Shown piece by piece: positions 27,477-37,680 of a stretch of 64,000 nucleotides of DNA. Every line of letters begins with the position of its first letter. Position 1 is the first letter of the stretch. A program made the translations under genes and the position numbers. The stretch is from Shimia biformata (GTDB lineage: Bacteria; Pseudomonadota; Alphaproteobacteria; Rhodobacterales; Rhodobacteraceae). The stretch lies in contig NZ_JAFEJK010000001.1 of assembly GCF_016888515.1 (NCBI RefSeq), positions 1,149,475 to 1,213,474 on the forward strand, written 5' to 3'. A model generated the notes under the pieces. The model was not told the origin of the DNA, made no database searches, and worked only from the letters and a program-made list of their open reading frames with translations.

Positions 27477-28130
27477 TTACAGGATCTTGATGCCCGCTGC
27501 CTTGATGTCGGCAAGGAAGGCGTCCAGCCCCTTGTCGGTCAGCACATGGTTGACCATCGCCTTGATCACGGCGGGCGGTGCGGTGATCACATCGGCGCCG
27601 ATCCGGGCGCTGTCGGCAATATGGTTTACCGAGCGGATCGAGGCCGCCAGGATCTCGGTTTCGAACCCATAGTTGTCATAGACCTGGCGGATGTCGGCGA
27701 TCAGGTCCATGCCATCTAGGTTGATGTCGTCCAGACGTCCGATGAAGGGCGAGATAAATGTCGCGCCCGCCTTGGCCGCCAGAATCGCCTGGTTGACCGA
27801 GAAGCAAAGCGTCACGTTGACCATGTGACCATCGTCAGACAGCGCCTTGCACGCTTTCAACCCGTCCCAGGTCAGCGGCACCTTGACGGCGATATTGTCG
27901 GCAATCTGGACCAGCTTGCGGCCCTCGGCGATCATGGTCTCGGCATCGGTTGCGGTAACTTCGGCCGAGACCGGACCGTCAACCAGGTCGCAGATCTCCT
28001 TGGTGACCTCGATGATGTCGCGGCCGGATTTCTTGATCAGCGACGGGTTGGTGGTCACGCCATCGACCATACCAAGGTCGTTCAGCTCGGCAATTGCGTC
28101 GATTTCAGCGGTATCAACAAAGAATTTCAT
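27477..28130 (-). CDS. fsa: Fructose-6-phosphate aldolase / small transaldolase
   Basis: A 217-aa class I aldolase of the small transaldolase (TalC/FSA) group. The N-terminus [16 protein letters not shown] and [13 protein letters not shown] are family signatures. The Schiff-base lysine is Lys83 in [12 protein letters not shown]. Later blocks are [19 protein letters not shown] and [11 protein letters not shown]. The ATG at 28130 gives the standard length. Whether it acts as FSA or as a transaldolase in the pentose phosphate pathway cannot be decided by eye. It is divergent from priA. Confidence 0.93.
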   Translation of the reverse strand: MKFFVDTAEIDAIAELNDLGMVDGVTTNPSLIKKSGRDIIEVTKEICDLVDGPVSAEVTATDAETMIAEGRKLVQIADNIAVKVPLTWDGLKACKALSDDGHMVNVTLCFSVNQAILAAKAGATFISPFIGRLDDINLDGMDLIADIRQVYDNYGFETEILAASIRSVNHIADSARIGADVITAPPAVIKAMVNHVLTDKGLDAFLADIKAAGIKIL

Positions 28131-28233
28131 GGGGGCAGCATCCCTTTCACGGATTGGGTAAGGCTTCGGCTTGCGTTTAGCGCAAGTTTGGCGATGCTGA
28201 AAGCCCGAAAGAGGTTTTTCTGTTATCGCTAAC

Positions 28234-30444
28234 ATGCCATCCGATCCACACGCCACCCCCGGATATTTCGAGGAAGGCGCCCTGGTGGGCGTCCTGACGG
28301 CCCAACCGCTTGACCGCGTGCTGGATTACCGCGCGCCCGAAGGCGGGTGTTTTGCCGGGGCCTATGTCGAGGTGCCGCTTGGCCCGCGCAAGGTGCTTGG
28401 CGTGGTCTGGGGGCCGGGGCGCGGCGACTGGGATCCGGCCAAGGTTCGGCAGGTCAACCGGGTGCTTGAGGTCGCGCCGATGCGGGCCGAGATGATGCAG
28501 TTTCTCGAAACGGCCGGGGCCTATACACTGACCCCGCGCCCGGCCATGCTGCGGCTGGCGACCCGCGCGCCGGGGCTGGGGGACCCGCCCTCGATGCGCA
28601 AGGTCTATCGCCGGGGCGAGGGGCGGCCCGAGCGCGAAACCGATGCCCGCCGCCGGGTAATCGAAACGCTTGAGGAATATGGCGGGCTCGCCTTCACGTT
28701 GAAGGAACTCAGCGACATGGCTGGGGTGACATCCTCGGTGGTCAAAGGGCTGGTGCAGCAGGGCGTCGTGCGAGAAGAGGACACGCCCCGCGACCTGCCT
28801 TTTCCCCGCCTTGATCCCGACTATTCTGCAAAACAGTTGACCGAAGACCAGGCCACAGCCGCCAACCGGCTGCGCGACGCCGTTCAAACGGGACGTTATG
28901 GCACCACCCTGTTGCGTGGAGTCACCGGGTCGGGCAAGACAGAGGTCTATCTCGAAGCGGTGGCCGAAACCCTGCGCAAGGGACGGCAGGCGCTGGTGCT
29001 GCTGCCCGAGATCGCGCTGACGGCGGAGTTTCTGACCCGGGTCGAGGCGCGGTTCGGCGCGAAACCGGCGGAATGGCACTCGGGCGTTACGATGACCGAA
29101 CGCCGCCGCATCTGGCGCATGGTCGGGCAGGGTGGGGCACAGCTGGTAATCGGTGCGCGCTCGGCCCTGTTCCTGCCGTTCCGCGACCTTGGCCTGATCG
29201 TGGTCGATGAGGAACACGATACGTCTTACAAGCAGGAAGACGGCGTGCTGTACAATGCCCGCGACATGGCTGTACTGCGTGCCTCGATCAACGATGCCCG
29301 CGTGATCCTTGCCTCGGCCACGCCCTGCCTGGAAAGCTGGGCCAATGCCGAAGCGGGCAAATATGACCGTATCGATCTGACGACCCGTTTCGGGGATGCG
29401 ATCCTTCCCGAGATGCGCAGTCTCGATATGCGGATCGAAGACCTGCCCGCGAACCGCTGGATTTCCGAAAAACTGCAACGGGCGGTGTGGGACCGGCTGG
29501 GCAAGGGAGAACAGTCGCTTCTGTTCATCAACCGGCGCGGCTATGCGCCCGTCACCATCTGCCGCGCCTGTGGTCATCAGGTCGGCTGTGATCGCTGCGA
29601 CGCCCGTATGGTTGAACACCGTTTCCTGAAGCGCCTGGTATGCCATCAATGCGGTGAGACCAAGCCGATGCCGGAAACCTGTCCCTCGTGTGATGTCGAG
29701 GGCAAGCTTGCGGCGGTTGGACCGGGGGTTGAACGGCTGGCGGAGGAAGCGCAAGCGCTTTTCCCCGACGCGCGGCTGGCGGTGCTTTCCTCGGACCTGT
29801 TCGGTTCGGCGCGGGCGTTGAAAGAGGGCATCCTCAAGATCGCCGAAGGCGGCGCCGATATCATCATCGGCACGCAACTGGTGGCCAAGGGGCATAATTT
29901 CCCGCTTCTGACGCTTGTCGGGGTGATCGATGCCGACCTTGGGCTTCAGGGCTCGGACCTGCGCGCCGCTGAACGTACTTTCCAGCTGATGAGGCAGGTC
30001 GCCGGACGCGCGGGCCGGGCGGAAAAGCCGGGCGAGGCTTTGCTCCAGACCTATCAGCCTGACCACCCGGTAATCCGCGCCATCCTCGGCAATGACGAAG
30101 AAGCCTTCTGGCGGGCCGAGGCAGAAGGCCGCCGCGCAGCCGGAGTGCCGCCTTATGGCCGCATGGCGGGGATCATTCTGTCGGGTTCGGATGTGAGCCA
30201 GGTCTTTGATCTCGGAAATCACCTTGCCCGCACCACCGGACCGCTGCGCGAGATCGGCGCCGAAGTCTACGGCCCCGCGCCAGCCCCGATCGCCCGGGTG
30301 CGCGGCCGCCATCGGGTCCGGCTTCTGGTCAAGGCCCCGAAAGGCGCGCCGATCCAGGCGGCATTGGCCAAATGGGTCGCGCCGATCAAGCTGAAGGGTG
30401 ATCTGCGCCTGTCCATCGATATCGACCCGCAAAGCTTCTACTGA
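28234..30444 (+). CDS. priA: Primosomal protein N' (replication restart helicase PriA)
   Basis: A 736-aa superfamily 2 helicase that reloads the replisome at stalled forks. The N-terminal 3'-DNA-binding domain ([22 protein letters not shown]) is followed by a winged-helix linker. The helicase core has [15 protein letters not shown] (Walker A) and [13 protein letters not shown] (DEEH). The zinc domain is clear: [13 protein letters not shown] and [17 protein letters not shown]. The C-terminal helicase motifs [12 protein letters not shown] and [13 protein letters not shown] follow. Length is typical. An equally long frame on the opposite strand is a high-GC shadow. Confidence 0.97.
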   Translation: MPSDPHATPGYFEEGALVGVLTAQPLDRVLDYRAPEGGCFAGAYVEVPLGPRKVLGVVWGPGRGDWDPAKVRQVNRVLEVAPMRAEMMQFLETAGAYTLTPRPAMLRLATRAPGLGDPPSMRKVYRRGEGRPERETDARRRVIETLEEYGGLAFTLKELSDMAGVTSSVVKGLVQQGVVREEDTPRDLPFPRLDPDYSAKQLTEDQATAANRLRDAVQTGRYGTTLLRGVTGSGKTEVYLEAVAETLRKGRQALVLLPEIALTAEFLTRVEARFGAKPAEWHSGVTMTERRRIWRMVGQGGAQLVIGARSALFLPFRDLGLIVVDEEHDTSYKQEDGVLYNARDMAVLRASINDARVILASATPCLESWANAEAGKYDRIDLTTRFGDAILPEMRSLDMRIEDLPANRWISEKLQRAVWDRLGKGEQSLLFINRRGYAPVTICRACGHQVGCDRCDARMVEHRFLKRLVCHQCGETKPMPETCPSCDVEGKLAAVGPGVERLAEEAQALFPDARLAVLSSDLFGSARALKEGILKIAEGGADIIIGTQLVAKGHNFPLLTLVGVIDADLGLQGSDLRAAERTFQLMRQVAGRAGRAEKPGEALLQTYQPDHPVIRAILGNDEEAFWRAEAEGRRAAGVPPYGRMAGIILSGSDVSQVFDLGNHLARTTGPLREIGAEVYGPAPAPIARVRGRHRVRLLVKAPKGAPIQAALAKWVAPIKLKGDLRLSIDIDPQSFY

Positions 30445-30452
30445 CAAACCGG

Positions 30453-30500
30453 CCTTTTTGCTGGTCCCAAATACCCCGGAGCGCGAGGCAGCGCCTCGCG
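30453..30500 (+). repeat. Dispersed intergenic repeat, copy 3
   Basis: GGCCTTTTTGCTGGTC followed by CAAATACCCCGG (30451-30479) leads into a perfect 8-bp hairpin CGCGAGGC-AGC-GCCTCGCG (30482-30500). It sits right after the priA stop and could also end that transcript. Confidence 0.65.
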
Positions 30501-30576
30501 GCGAGACAGGCAAAAGCGAAGCGCAAATGTCGCGATTGCCCTCGCCAAGTCAGCTGAATGGGGCTATTTGCAAAGC

Positions 30577-31809
30577 ATGTTAAGAATCTTCACTCTCGAC
30601 GAGGCGCAGCATCTTCCTGTATGGCGCCGCCCGATCGCGCTGTTGTTCCTGATGGCGATTGCAATGCCGATTGCGTTCCAGACTTGGTCGGCGCTTCTGA
30701 ACAACTTTGTGATTGAGGTTGCGGGGTTCGATGGGGCTGACATCGGTCTGTTGCATACCGTGCGCGAGATACCGGGTTTCCTGGCGGTTGGCGTAATCGC
30801 GATCATCATGGTCATGCGCGAACAGGTGCTGGGCGTGGTCTCGCTGATCTTGTTGGGAGCGGCGACGGCGGTGACGGCGTGGTTCCCGTCCTTGGCAGGC
30901 ATCCTGACGATCACAATGCTGTCGTCGATTGGCTTCCACTATTACGAGACTGTGAACCAATCTCTGCAATTGCAGTGGATCGACAAGGCGCGCGCGCCGC
31001 GTGTGCTGGGCTGGATGCTGGCGGTGTCGTCTGCGGTGACGCTTGTTGTCTATCTCTTGATCGTGATGACATGGAAGTCGCTCGGCCTGTCCTACAATAC
31101 CGTCTACATGCTGGCGGGCGGGGCGACAGTGCTGATCGCGCTGGTTTGCCTGTTTGCCTTTCCGCAATTCGACAATCCTACACCGCAACTGAAGAAGATG
31201 GTGCTGCGCCGCCGGTATTGGCTCTATTATGCTCTGCAATTCATGGCCGGAGCGCGTCGGCAGATCTTTGTCGTCTTTGCCGGTTTCATGATGGTCGAGC
31301 GCTTTGGCTTCGAAGTGCATGAACTGACGACGCTATATCTTGTGAATCTGGTCGCCAATATCGTTTTTGCCCCGGTGATAGGCGGCGTGGTGCAGCGGTT
31401 CGGAGAGCAGCGGGCGTTGTTGTTTGAGTACCTCGGGCTGATCGTGGTGTTTCTGGCCTATGGCGGCATCTATTTCTTCGGCTGGGGTGTCGTGCTGGCG
31501 ATGGTGCTTTACGTGATTGACCATTTGCTGTTTGCCATGGCGCTGGCGTTGAAGACCTATTTCCAGAAAATTGCCGACCCGCAGGACATTGCGCCCACGG
31601 CGGCGGTGGCCTTTACCATCAACCATATCGCGGCGGTGTTCCTGCCTGTGCTTCTGGGACTTTTGTGGCTGGTGTCCCCGGCGGCTGTCTTTGGGCTTGC
31701 TGCGCTGATGGCGGCAACGTCTTTTGGTCTTGCGCTGCTGATCCCGCGCCACCCCGAGAAAGGCAACGAAACCCGGCTGGCGCGCTTCGTGCCCGCACCG
31801 GCGGAATAA
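30577..31809 (+). CDS. MFS transporter, substrate unknown
   Basis: A 410-aa membrane protein with about 12 hydrophobic segments, starting at PIALLFLMAIAMPIAFQTW and ending at VFGLAALMAATSFGLALLI. The 12-TM spread and the cytoplasmic loop after segment 6 (FDNPTPQLKKMVLRRR) fit the major facilitator superfamily. There is no clear antiporter motif in the first loop (DGADIGLLHTVREIP), so substrate and direction are open. The ATG at 30577 is used; a TTG nine bases upstream is possible. MATE follows after 13 bp, suggesting one operon. Confidence 0.78.
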   Translation: MLRIFTLDEAQHLPVWRRPIALLFLMAIAMPIAFQTWSALLNNFVIEVAGFDGADIGLLHTVREIPGFLAVGVIAIIMVMREQVLGVVSLILLGAATAVTAWFPSLAGILTITMLSSIGFHYYETVNQSLQLQWIDKARAPRVLGWMLAVSSAVTLVVYLLIVMTWKSLGLSYNTVYMLAGGATVLIALVCLFAFPQFDNPTPQLKKMVLRRRYWLYYALQFMAGARRQIFVVFAGFMMVERFGFEVHELTTLYLVNLVANIVFAPVIGGVVQRFGEQRALLFEYLGLIVVFLAYGGIYFFGWGVVLAMVLYVIDHLLFAMALALKTYFQKIADPQDIAPTAAVAFTINHIAAVFLPVLLGLLWLVSPAAVFGLAALMAATSFGLALLIPRHPEKGNETRLARFVPAPAE

Positions 31810-31822
31810 GGCAAGGAAATTG

Positions 31823-33190
31823 ATGAGCGGCCAGCGCGGACGTTTCCTCACCGGCTCGACCATGAGCCATGTGATCCGCATGACCCTGACCGGCGCCACC
31901 GGCATCACCTTTGTCTTTCTTGTCGATCTTGCCAACCTGTTCTGGATCTCCCGTCTTGGCGATCCCCAGCTGGTCGCCGCCATCGGATATGCTTTTGCTA
32001 TCCAGTTCTTTTCGGTCTCGTCGGGTATCGGGCTGATGATTGCGGCGACCGCGCTTGTGTCGCGCCGCATCGGAATGGGCGACCGCGACACCGCCCGTCA
32101 CGAAGCGACTTCGGGCATGATCATCACAGTCAGTTTCCAGGCACTTGTGGCGGCACTGGTCGTGCTGTTCCGCTACCCGCTGCTCGAGCTTGTGGGCGCT
32201 GCGGGCGACACGCTTGACCTGGCGGCGCGCTATTTGCTGATGACGGTGCCATCGCTGGTGGTGATGGCGATCGGGTTGGTTGGGTCTGCGGTCCTGCGCG
32301 CCGAGGGAGACGGGCACCGGGCAATGTATGTCACCCTGACCTCGGGCAGCGTTTCGATCATTGTAGACCCGGTGCTGATCATCTGGCTGGGTCTGGGACT
32401 GGACGGGGCGGCGCTGGCGCTTGTTCTGTCGCGCTTTGTCCTTGCGGCAATGGCGCTGCGCTTTGCCATCGGCACCCACGATCTGCTGGCGCGTCCTGCG
32501 ATTTGGGCGGTGCGACGCGCGGTCCGTCCGTTCTTTGCCATCGCGATCCCGGCGATCCTGACCCAGCTGTCCACACCCTTCGGCAATTACCTCCTAACGG
32601 GCGTCATTGCTGGTTTCGGAGACGAAGCTGTGGCGGCCTGGGCGGTGGTGAACCGGCTGACCGTGGTGGCCTTTGGCGGCATCTTCTCGCTGTCCGGTGC
32701 GGTCGGGGGCATCTTTGGCCAGAACTACGGCGCGGGTCTCTATGACCGATTGCGCTCGACCTATGCCGACGCGCTCAGGTTCTGCGCGGTCTATACGCTG
32801 GTCGCTTGGGGACTGCTGATGCTAAGTGCGCCCTACGTGATCCGGGGGTTCGGGCTGACGCCGGCAGGTGCCAAGGTGTTCTGGGCCTTTGCGGTGGTCG
32901 GAGCGGGCAGTTTTGTCTTCACCGGGACGCTTTTCGTGTCCAATGCGGCATTCAACAACCTCGGCAAGCCGACCCGCTCTACCGTGGCGAACTGGTTTCG
33001 GGACGGGGTTCTGATCCTGCCTATCGCCTGGGCCGCGGCCGCGATCTGGGGTGCGCCGGGCGTGATCTATGGCCAGTCGATCGCTGGATCGGTCGTGGGG
33101 GTGCTGGCCGCGATCTGGGCCTGGTATTTCCTGCGTGGCTTCGGCGCGCCCGCGGCTGCGCCCCTTGACGCGCCGCCGCCGCAGGCTTAG
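31823..33190 (+). CDS. MATE-family efflux transporter
   Basis: A 455-aa inner-membrane multidrug/toxin exporter driven by Na+ or H+. Two six-helix bundles are seen. The first half includes GATGITFVFLVDLANLFWISRLG and the second begins around AIPAILTQLSTPFGNYLLTGVIAGFG. Conserved prolines and the aspartate in helix 1 fit the NorM class. The ATG at 31823 has AAGGA 4 bp upstream, so it is preferred over the TTG before it. The C-terminal tail is alanine-proline rich. The cargo is unknown. prmA follows 31 bp later. Confidence 0.92.
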   Translation: MSGQRGRFLTGSTMSHVIRMTLTGATGITFVFLVDLANLFWISRLGDPQLVAAIGYAFAIQFFSVSSGIGLMIAATALVSRRIGMGDRDTARHEATSGMIITVSFQALVAALVVLFRYPLLELVGAAGDTLDLAARYLLMTVPSLVVMAIGLVGSAVLRAEGDGHRAMYVTLTSGSVSIIVDPVLIIWLGLGLDGAALALVLSRFVLAAMALRFAIGTHDLLARPAIWAVRRAVRPFFAIAIPAILTQLSTPFGNYLLTGVIAGFGDEAVAAWAVVNRLTVVAFGGIFSLSGAVGGIFGQNYGAGLYDRLRSTYADALRFCAVYTLVAWGLLMLSAPYVIRGFGLTPAGAKVFWAFAVVGAGSFVFTGTLFVSNAAFNNLGKPTRSTVANWFRDGVLILPIAWAAAAIWGAPGVIYGQSIAGSVVGVLAAIWAWYFLRGFGAPAAAPLDAPPPQA

Positions 33191-33221
33191 GCGAAACCCA
33201 TCTTTTTGAAGGACCCGACCC

Positions 33222-34091
33222 ATGCCCACCTTTACCGCCCTGACCACCCTTGTCGGCAAGGACTCGGCCGAAAAACTCGGCGAAGCGATGGAGCGCCTGA
33301 CCCCGGAACCCACCGGTGTTGGCGTTTTTGAGATCGAGGATGGATCAGGTCTGTGGGAAGTCGGCGGATATTTTACCGAAAGCCCGGATGCGGCGGGGTT
33401 GGCGGTGCTGGCAGCCGCCTTTGACGCCAAGCCTTTCGTGGTCAGCGAGTTGCCCGAGACGGACTGGGTCGCCAAGGTCAAACGCGAACTGGCCCCGGTC
33501 AAAGCGGGCCGCTTCTTTGTCTATGGCAGCCATGACGCCGACAAAGTCCCGGTCGGGTCGGAACCGTTGCTGATCGAGGCTGCGATGGCCTTTGGCACCG
33601 GGCACCACGGCACCACGCTGGGGTGCCTGAAAGCGCTGGACCGTATTGCCGGAGAAGGGTTTCATGGGCGCTCGGTTGCCGATATCGGCTGTGGCACTGC
33701 GGTTTTGGCCATGGGCGCTGCGCGGATCTGGCCCGAGACGGTTCTGGCTTCGGATATTGACGAGGTCGCGGTGGAAGTGGCCGAGGCGAATGTCTCGGCA
33801 AACGGGTTGACGGGCCAGGTGCGCTGCGTCGAGGCGGCCGGTTTTGGCCACCCGGACCTTGCCGCAAAAGCACCTTTCGATCTGGTTTTTGCCAATATCC
33901 TGAAAGCCCCACTGGTGGATCTTGCACCTGAAATGGGCGCGAACATTCAAGCGGGCGGGTTTGCCATTCTGTCGGGTATTCTGAACGAACAGGCCGACGA
34001 GGTGGTCGCCGCCTATGATGCGGCTGGATTTGATGTCCATACGCGCGAAGAAATCGGCGAATGGACTACTCTGACACTCTGCCACCGCTAA
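33222..34091 (+). CDS. prmA: Ribosomal protein L11 methyltransferase PrmA
   Basis: A 289-aa SAM-dependent enzyme that methylates ribosomal protein L11. The N-terminal substrate domain covers about residues 1-90. The methyltransferase domain has EAAMAFGTGHHGTTLGCL and VADIGCGTAVLAMGAARIW, the SAM-binding motif I. FDLVFANILKAPLVDLAP is the catalytic N-I-L motif. Length fits the alphaproteobacterial form. No terminator is evident after it. Confidence 0.95.
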   Translation: MPTFTALTTLVGKDSAEKLGEAMERLTPEPTGVGVFEIEDGSGLWEVGGYFTESPDAAGLAVLAAAFDAKPFVVSELPETDWVAKVKRELAPVKAGRFFVYGSHDADKVPVGSEPLLIEAAMAFGTGHHGTTLGCLKALDRIAGEGFHGRSVADIGCGTAVLAMGAARIWPETVLASDIDEVAVEVAEANVSANGLTGQVRCVEAAGFGHPDLAAKAPFDLVFANILKAPLVDLAPEMGANIQAGGFAILSGILNEQADEVVAAYDAAGFDVHTREEIGEWTTLTLCHR

Positions 34092-34365
34092 GCCGCTTCA
34101 CGTCACAGTGCCCGAGAATCACCTCGCGCAGTGTGCGGTGACCGCCCCGACTGCGCCCAATTCTGACGTCGCACTGTTTCCTGTTTTGGCATGGTCCGGT
34201 GGCGCTTTGGGGATCGTTTCCAAGTCGAAAATTGAATTGCGGCAAACCTGTCAGAATTGGCCAAAAATTGCCTCAATTTGTCAGCTTCGCCACATTTCCG
34301 CCACAATTGGCGACATATTTTGGACATGTTTGGTGGGGGCCAAACAGTACAGTTTCGAGTCTGCC

Positions 34366-34713
34366 ATGTCTGATTCATATTCTGAATTCCAAGACCGTGT
34401 GGCACATATTTATGCCAAGCACGAAAAGGGCCCGCGCCTGCGCAAGGTTTCGCGCTATGTTGATCGTGACGGATATGTCGTCATTCGCGGCCGCGCGCCG
34501 CGTCGGTCGGTTCCCTGGGCCGGGTTGATTATGATTGCGGCCGCGTTCTTTGGTGTCAAAGGCACGATGATCGCGACGATGGGTAACGATTTCTACAACA
34601 GTAAAGTGTCCAAGCTGGAACCGGCCAACATCGTGGAACGCGCTGCGGCATGGACTATGCAGCCTGATCCGCTGTCGCGGTGGATTGCGCTCCAGATAAA
34701 ATCGCTGCGATGA
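34366..34713 (+). CDS. Hypothetical protein with one membrane segment
   Basis: A 115-aa protein. The first 45 residues are charged and basic (AHIYAKHEKGPRLRKVSRYVD). Then comes one TM helix (PWAGLIMIAAAFFGVKGTMIA, about residues 49-69), and a short C-terminal domain with FYNSKVSKLEPANIVERAAAW and SRWIALQIKSL. The basic N-terminus predicts it faces the cytoplasm. I do not recognise a family. The ATG at 34366 was chosen over a longer frame from 34108 because the upstream part is AT-rich and non-coding in character. A terminator follows at 34783. The 274-bp gap before it shows no other gene. Confidence 0.7.
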   Translation: MSDSYSEFQDRVAHIYAKHEKGPRLRKVSRYVDRDGYVVIRGRAPRRSVPWAGLIMIAAAFFGVKGTMIATMGNDFYNSKVSKLEPANIVERAAAWTMQPDPLSRWIALQIKSLR

Positions 34714-34782
34714 GGATGCGCGGGCAGGGCACGTTTTCTGTCCTTTGACGTGTTCGGCCGCCATTTCAATTTCGCACGGAAG

Positions 34783-34816
34783 GCCCCGCTGCACTCTCTC
34801 GCGGGGTCTTTCTGTT
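34783..34816 (+). terminator. Intrinsic terminator after the 115-aa membrane protein
   Basis: CCCCGC (34784-34789) pairs with GCGGGG (34801-34806) around an 11-nt loop, followed by TCTTTCTGTTTT. It lies 70 bp after the stop codon. Confidence 0.7.
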
Positions 34817-34850
34817 TTGATGTCGTTACCCGATTCAAACCATTCAATAA

Positions 34851-34883
34851 CGAAAAACCGCAGTTCGTTTCCGAACTGCGGTT
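34851..34883 (-). terminator. Intrinsic terminator of the DUF1127 gene
   Basis: On the minus strand, AACCGCAGTTCG and CGAACTGCGGTT form a perfect 12-bp stem capped by a GAAA tetraloop, followed by TTTCG (five T in a row counting the last two of the stem). It lies about 50 bp after the DUF1127 stop. Confidence 0.88.
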
Positions 34884-34934
34884 CCGGTCACACGTGAGTG
34901 ACGGCGAAAACGGCGAAGCTGTGCTTCGACCGTC

Positions 34935-35123
34935 CTAGCGGATGTTTTCGATGTCGCCGCGCGACAGGCCGATGTCGTCCAGTTCGCGGTCCGACAATTC
35001 GGAAAGGGCATTGCGGGTCACGCGGGCGTCGTTCCATGCGGCGACAGTTGCAACCACGGATGCAAAAAACTGACCGATGCGGCCGGTGAAACTTGCGGGG
35101 GCGTGGGTGTCGAATACGGCCAT
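34935..35123 (-). CDS. DUF1127-family small protein
   Basis: A 62-aa protein. The C-terminal signature ARVTRNALSELSDRELDDIGLSRGDI is the DUF1127 motif (RxxLxxLsdreLaDIGlsR). The N-terminal half is a hydrophobic-aromatic helix (IGQFFASVVATVAAWND). In other alphaproteobacteria such proteins have been linked to RNA turnover and phosphate or stress responses, but the function here is inferred. AAGGAATACTGAT precedes the ATG, and a strong terminator follows. A palindrome lies 47 bp upstream. Confidence 0.9.
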   Translation of the reverse strand: MAVFDTHAPASFTGRIGQFFASVVATVAAWNDARVTRNALSELSDRELDDIGLSRGDIENIR

Positions 35124-35454
35124 ATCAGTATTCCTTCTATTGAGTGGTCGATGTCTTCGTTTTCACCCGGCGCAATTAGTTGCGCATAAAACCGGCAGCA
35201 AGGTGGGAAATTGCATGTTTGATATGCGGTTTCTGCATGGCTGGGCCGAGTTGAAACGCCTTGAAACAAAGGTGATCCCGGCGGTGTCGCTTTTGCCTGA
35301 ATTGGAGCCGAAAAGTGTCGTTTTTGACCTATTCCGAGGGCAGGTGCAGTAGCCAAATGTGATTGGCCTGGTCCGTTGGCCCTTGGCGAATGTTCTTGTT
35401 TCGTGCTAATGAAGGCGCAACGACAATGAAAACACGGGCAGACAGGGGCGCAAC
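35124..35454. promoter_or_regulatory. DUF1127/ruvC divergent gap with palindrome
   Basis: A 331-bp gap. GCGCAA and TTGCGC form a 6-bp inverted repeat with a 4-bp spacer (35170-35185), placed as an operator or promoter-overlapping site for the minus-strand DUF1127 gene. Nothing else of clear structure is seen up to ruvC at 35455. A 45-codon open stretch around 35214-35352 has no ribosome site and is not called. Confidence 0.35.
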
Positions 35455-35961
35455 ATGCGGGTTCTGGGAATCGATCCCGGTCTGAGGAACATGGGCTGGG
35501 GTGTCATCGATGCGGATGGCAGCCGGTTGTCTCATGTGGCTAATGGTATTCTCCATTCCACCGGCCAGGACCTGGCCACGCGGCTATTGTCATTGCATGC
35601 CGGTTTGACCGACGTGGTGGCCCGATTTGCGCCACACCATGCCGCGATCGAACAGACTTTTGTCAACAAGGATGGGGCTGGAACGCTGAAACTGGGGCAG
35701 GCGCGCGGGATCGCGCTTCTGGTTCCGGCGCAGGCGGGTTTGCACATCGGGGAATATGCGCCGAACCGCGTCAAGAAGACCGTTGTTGGGGTTGGACATG
35801 CCGAGAAACATCAGGTCGAACATATGGTGAAGCTGCAACTGCCGGGTGTCGTCATCCAAGGTGCCGACGCCGCTGACGCGCTGGCCATTGCCATCTGCCA
35901 CGCACATTATGCCCGCGCCTCGGGCGGCTATGACGCAGCTTTGAGGAGGGCACAGGCATGA
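35455..35961 (+). CDS. ruvC: Crossover junction endodeoxyribonuclease RuvC
   Basis: A 168-aa Holliday-junction nuclease. The catalytic acidic residues are visible: the aspartate in [11 protein letters not shown], the glutamate in [11 protein letters not shown], and the two aspartates in [14 protein letters not shown]. The junction-binding segment [19 protein letters not shown] is typical. It heads ruvCAB, and its stop overlaps the ruvA start in ATGA. Confidence 0.97.
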   Translation: MRVLGIDPGLRNMGWGVIDADGSRLSHVANGILHSTGQDLATRLLSLHAGLTDVVARFAPHHAAIEQTFVNKDGAGTLKLGQARGIALLVPAQAGLHIGEYAPNRVKKTVVGVGHAEKHQVEHMVKLQLPGVVIQGADAADALAIAICHAHYARASGGYDAALRRAQA

Positions 35962-36644
35962 TCGGACGTATCGCGGGACGCCTGCTCTATCGCAGTGACG
36001 ATCACGTGGTGATCGACGTGAACGGCGTCGGGTATGTTGTCTATTGTTCGGACCGGACCTTGTCGACATTGCCTGGCAACGGTGAGGCGGTGGCGTTGTT
36101 CACCGACCTTCTGGTGCGCGAGGACAATCTTCAGCTGTTCGGGTTTCCGACCCTCTTGGAAAAGGAATGGCACCGCCTGTTGATGAGCGTGCAGGGTGTC
36201 GGCGCCAAGGCGTCGCTGGCGATTCTTGGCACATTGGGGGCGGACGGTGCCGGGCGGGCGATTGCACTGGGCGACTGGAACGCGATCAAGGCCGCCAAGG
36301 GCATCGGCCCAAAGACCGCGCAGCGCGTGGTGAACGAGTTGAAGGACAAGGCACCGGCGGTTATGGCGCTGGGCGGATCGCTGGCGGCGGCGCAGGGCGG
36401 GGCGCCGGCGTCGGATGAAGCGCTTGTGGACAGCGGCGACACGCCGGCGGCACCCCCCGTTGCACCCGCGGCCAGCGGTTCAGGGGCGGCGGCCCAGGCC
36501 GAGGCGCTGTCGGCATTGTCGAACCTGGGCTACGGCCCGGGCGAAGCTGCCAGCGCGGTGGCTCAGGCGGCCAGCGACGATCCCGAGGCTGAGACCCCGG
36601 CGCTGATCCGGGCGGCGCTGAAGTTGCTGGCGCCGAAAGGGTGA
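35958..36644 (+). CDS. ruvA: Holliday junction DNA helicase subunit RuvA
   Basis: A 228-aa junction-binding protein that loads RuvB. The N-terminal OB fold begins [20 protein letters not shown]. The two helix-hairpin-helix motifs are [17 protein letters not shown] and [19 protein letters not shown]. An alanine-proline-rich linker (about residues 135-175) separates the C-terminal domain III ([19 protein letters not shown]), which contacts RuvB. The linker is longer than in E. coli. Confidence 0.96.
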   Translation: MIGRIAGRLLYRSDDHVVIDVNGVGYVVYCSDRTLSTLPGNGEAVALFTDLLVREDNLQLFGFPTLLEKEWHRLLMSVQGVGAKASLAILGTLGADGAGRAIALGDWNAIKAAKGIGPKTAQRVVNELKDKAPAVMALGGSLAAAQGGAPASDEALVDSGDTPAAPPVAPAASGSGAAAQAEALSALSNLGYGPGEAASAVAQAASDDPEAETPALIRAALKLLAPKG

Positions 36645-36648
36645 CGAC

Positions 36649-37668
36649 ATGACTGAACCCGACCCCACCCTGCGCCCCGAACCGCGTCCCGAGGATGCCG
36701 ACCGCGCCCTGCGGCCACAAGTGCTGGATGAATTCATCGGTCAGGCCGAAGCGCGCGCAAATCTCAAGGTTTTCATCCAGTCCGCCCGTCAACGCGGCGA
36801 GGCGATGGACCACACGTTGTTCCATGGTCCTCCGGGGTTGGGCAAGACCACGCTGGCGCAGATCATGGCCCGCGAACTGGGGGTCAGCTTCCGCATGACC
36901 TCTGGCCCGGTTCTGGCCAAGGCCGGCGACCTTGCCGCGATCCTGACCAACCTCGAAGCGCGGGACGTTCTGTTCATCGACGAGATCCACCGCCTGAACC
37001 CGGCGGTGGAAGAGGTGCTTTACCCCGCGATGGAAGATTTCGAACTCGACCTTGTCATTGGCGAGGGGCCTGCCGCGCGCACGGTGCGGATCGAGTTGCA
37101 ACCGTTTACCCTTGTCGGGGCAACGACCCGGCTGGGCCTGTTGACGACTCCCCTCAGGGATCGGTTCGGCATTCCGACCCGGCTGCAGTTCTATACCGAG
37201 GCCGAATTGCACGAGATTGTCACCCGCAATGCCCGCAAGCTGGGCGTGCCCGCCGATGAGCCTGGCGCACGCGAGATCGCCCGCCGCTCGCGCGGGACGC
37301 CCCGGATCGCGGGACGGCTGCTGCGTCGCGTGGTGGATTTCGCGCTGGTTGAGGGGGATGGCCATATTGCCCGCGAACTGGCGGATGGCGCGCTGACGCG
37401 GCTTGGCGTGGACCAGCTTGGGCTGGATGGGGCTGACCGCCGCTATCTGCGCTTTATCGCGGAAAACTATGGCGGGGGGCCTGTCGGGATAGACACCATC
37501 GCCGCCGCGCTCTCCGAGGCGCGCGATGCCATTGAAGAGGTCATCGAACCGTTCCTGTTGCAGCAGGGGCTGGTGAACCGCACACCGCGCGGTCGAATGC
37601 TGGCGCAGAAGGCGTGGAAACACCTTGGTCTGGCCCCGCCGCGTAATCAGTCCGACCTGTTCGAATAG
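36649..37668 (+). CDS. ruvB: Holliday junction helicase motor RuvB
   Basis: A 339-aa AAA+ ATPase that drives branch migration. [19 protein letters not shown] precedes Walker [16 protein letters not shown] and Walker [32 protein letters not shown] holds sensor I and the arginine finger. The C-terminal winged helix has [19 protein letters not shown]. It starts 4 bp after ruvA. Repeat copy 4 lies 12 bp after its stop. Confidence 0.97.
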   Translation: MTEPDPTLRPEPRPEDADRALRPQVLDEFIGQAEARANLKVFIQSARQRGEAMDHTLFHGPPGLGKTTLAQIMARELGVSFRMTSGPVLAKAGDLAAILTNLEARDVLFIDEIHRLNPAVEEVLYPAMEDFELDLVIGEGPAARTVRIELQPFTLVGATTRLGLLTTPLRDRFGIPTRLQFYTEAELHEIVTRNARKLGVPADEPGAREIARRSRGTPRIAGRLLRRVVDFALVEGDGHIARELADGALTRLGVDQLGLDGADRRYLRFIAENYGGGPVGIDTIAAALSEARDAIEEVIEPFLLQQGLVNRTPRGRMLAQKAWKHLGLAPPRNQSDLFE

Positions 37669-37680
37669 GATCGGCGTCGC

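Noticed and set aside
28177-30513. A 778-codon open frame on the minus strand opposite priA
   Set aside because: It is a high-GC shadow of priA; priA has all helicase and zinc motifs, whereas the opposite frame is histidine/arginine/glycine-rich with no recognisable domain and runs into fsa's upstream region.
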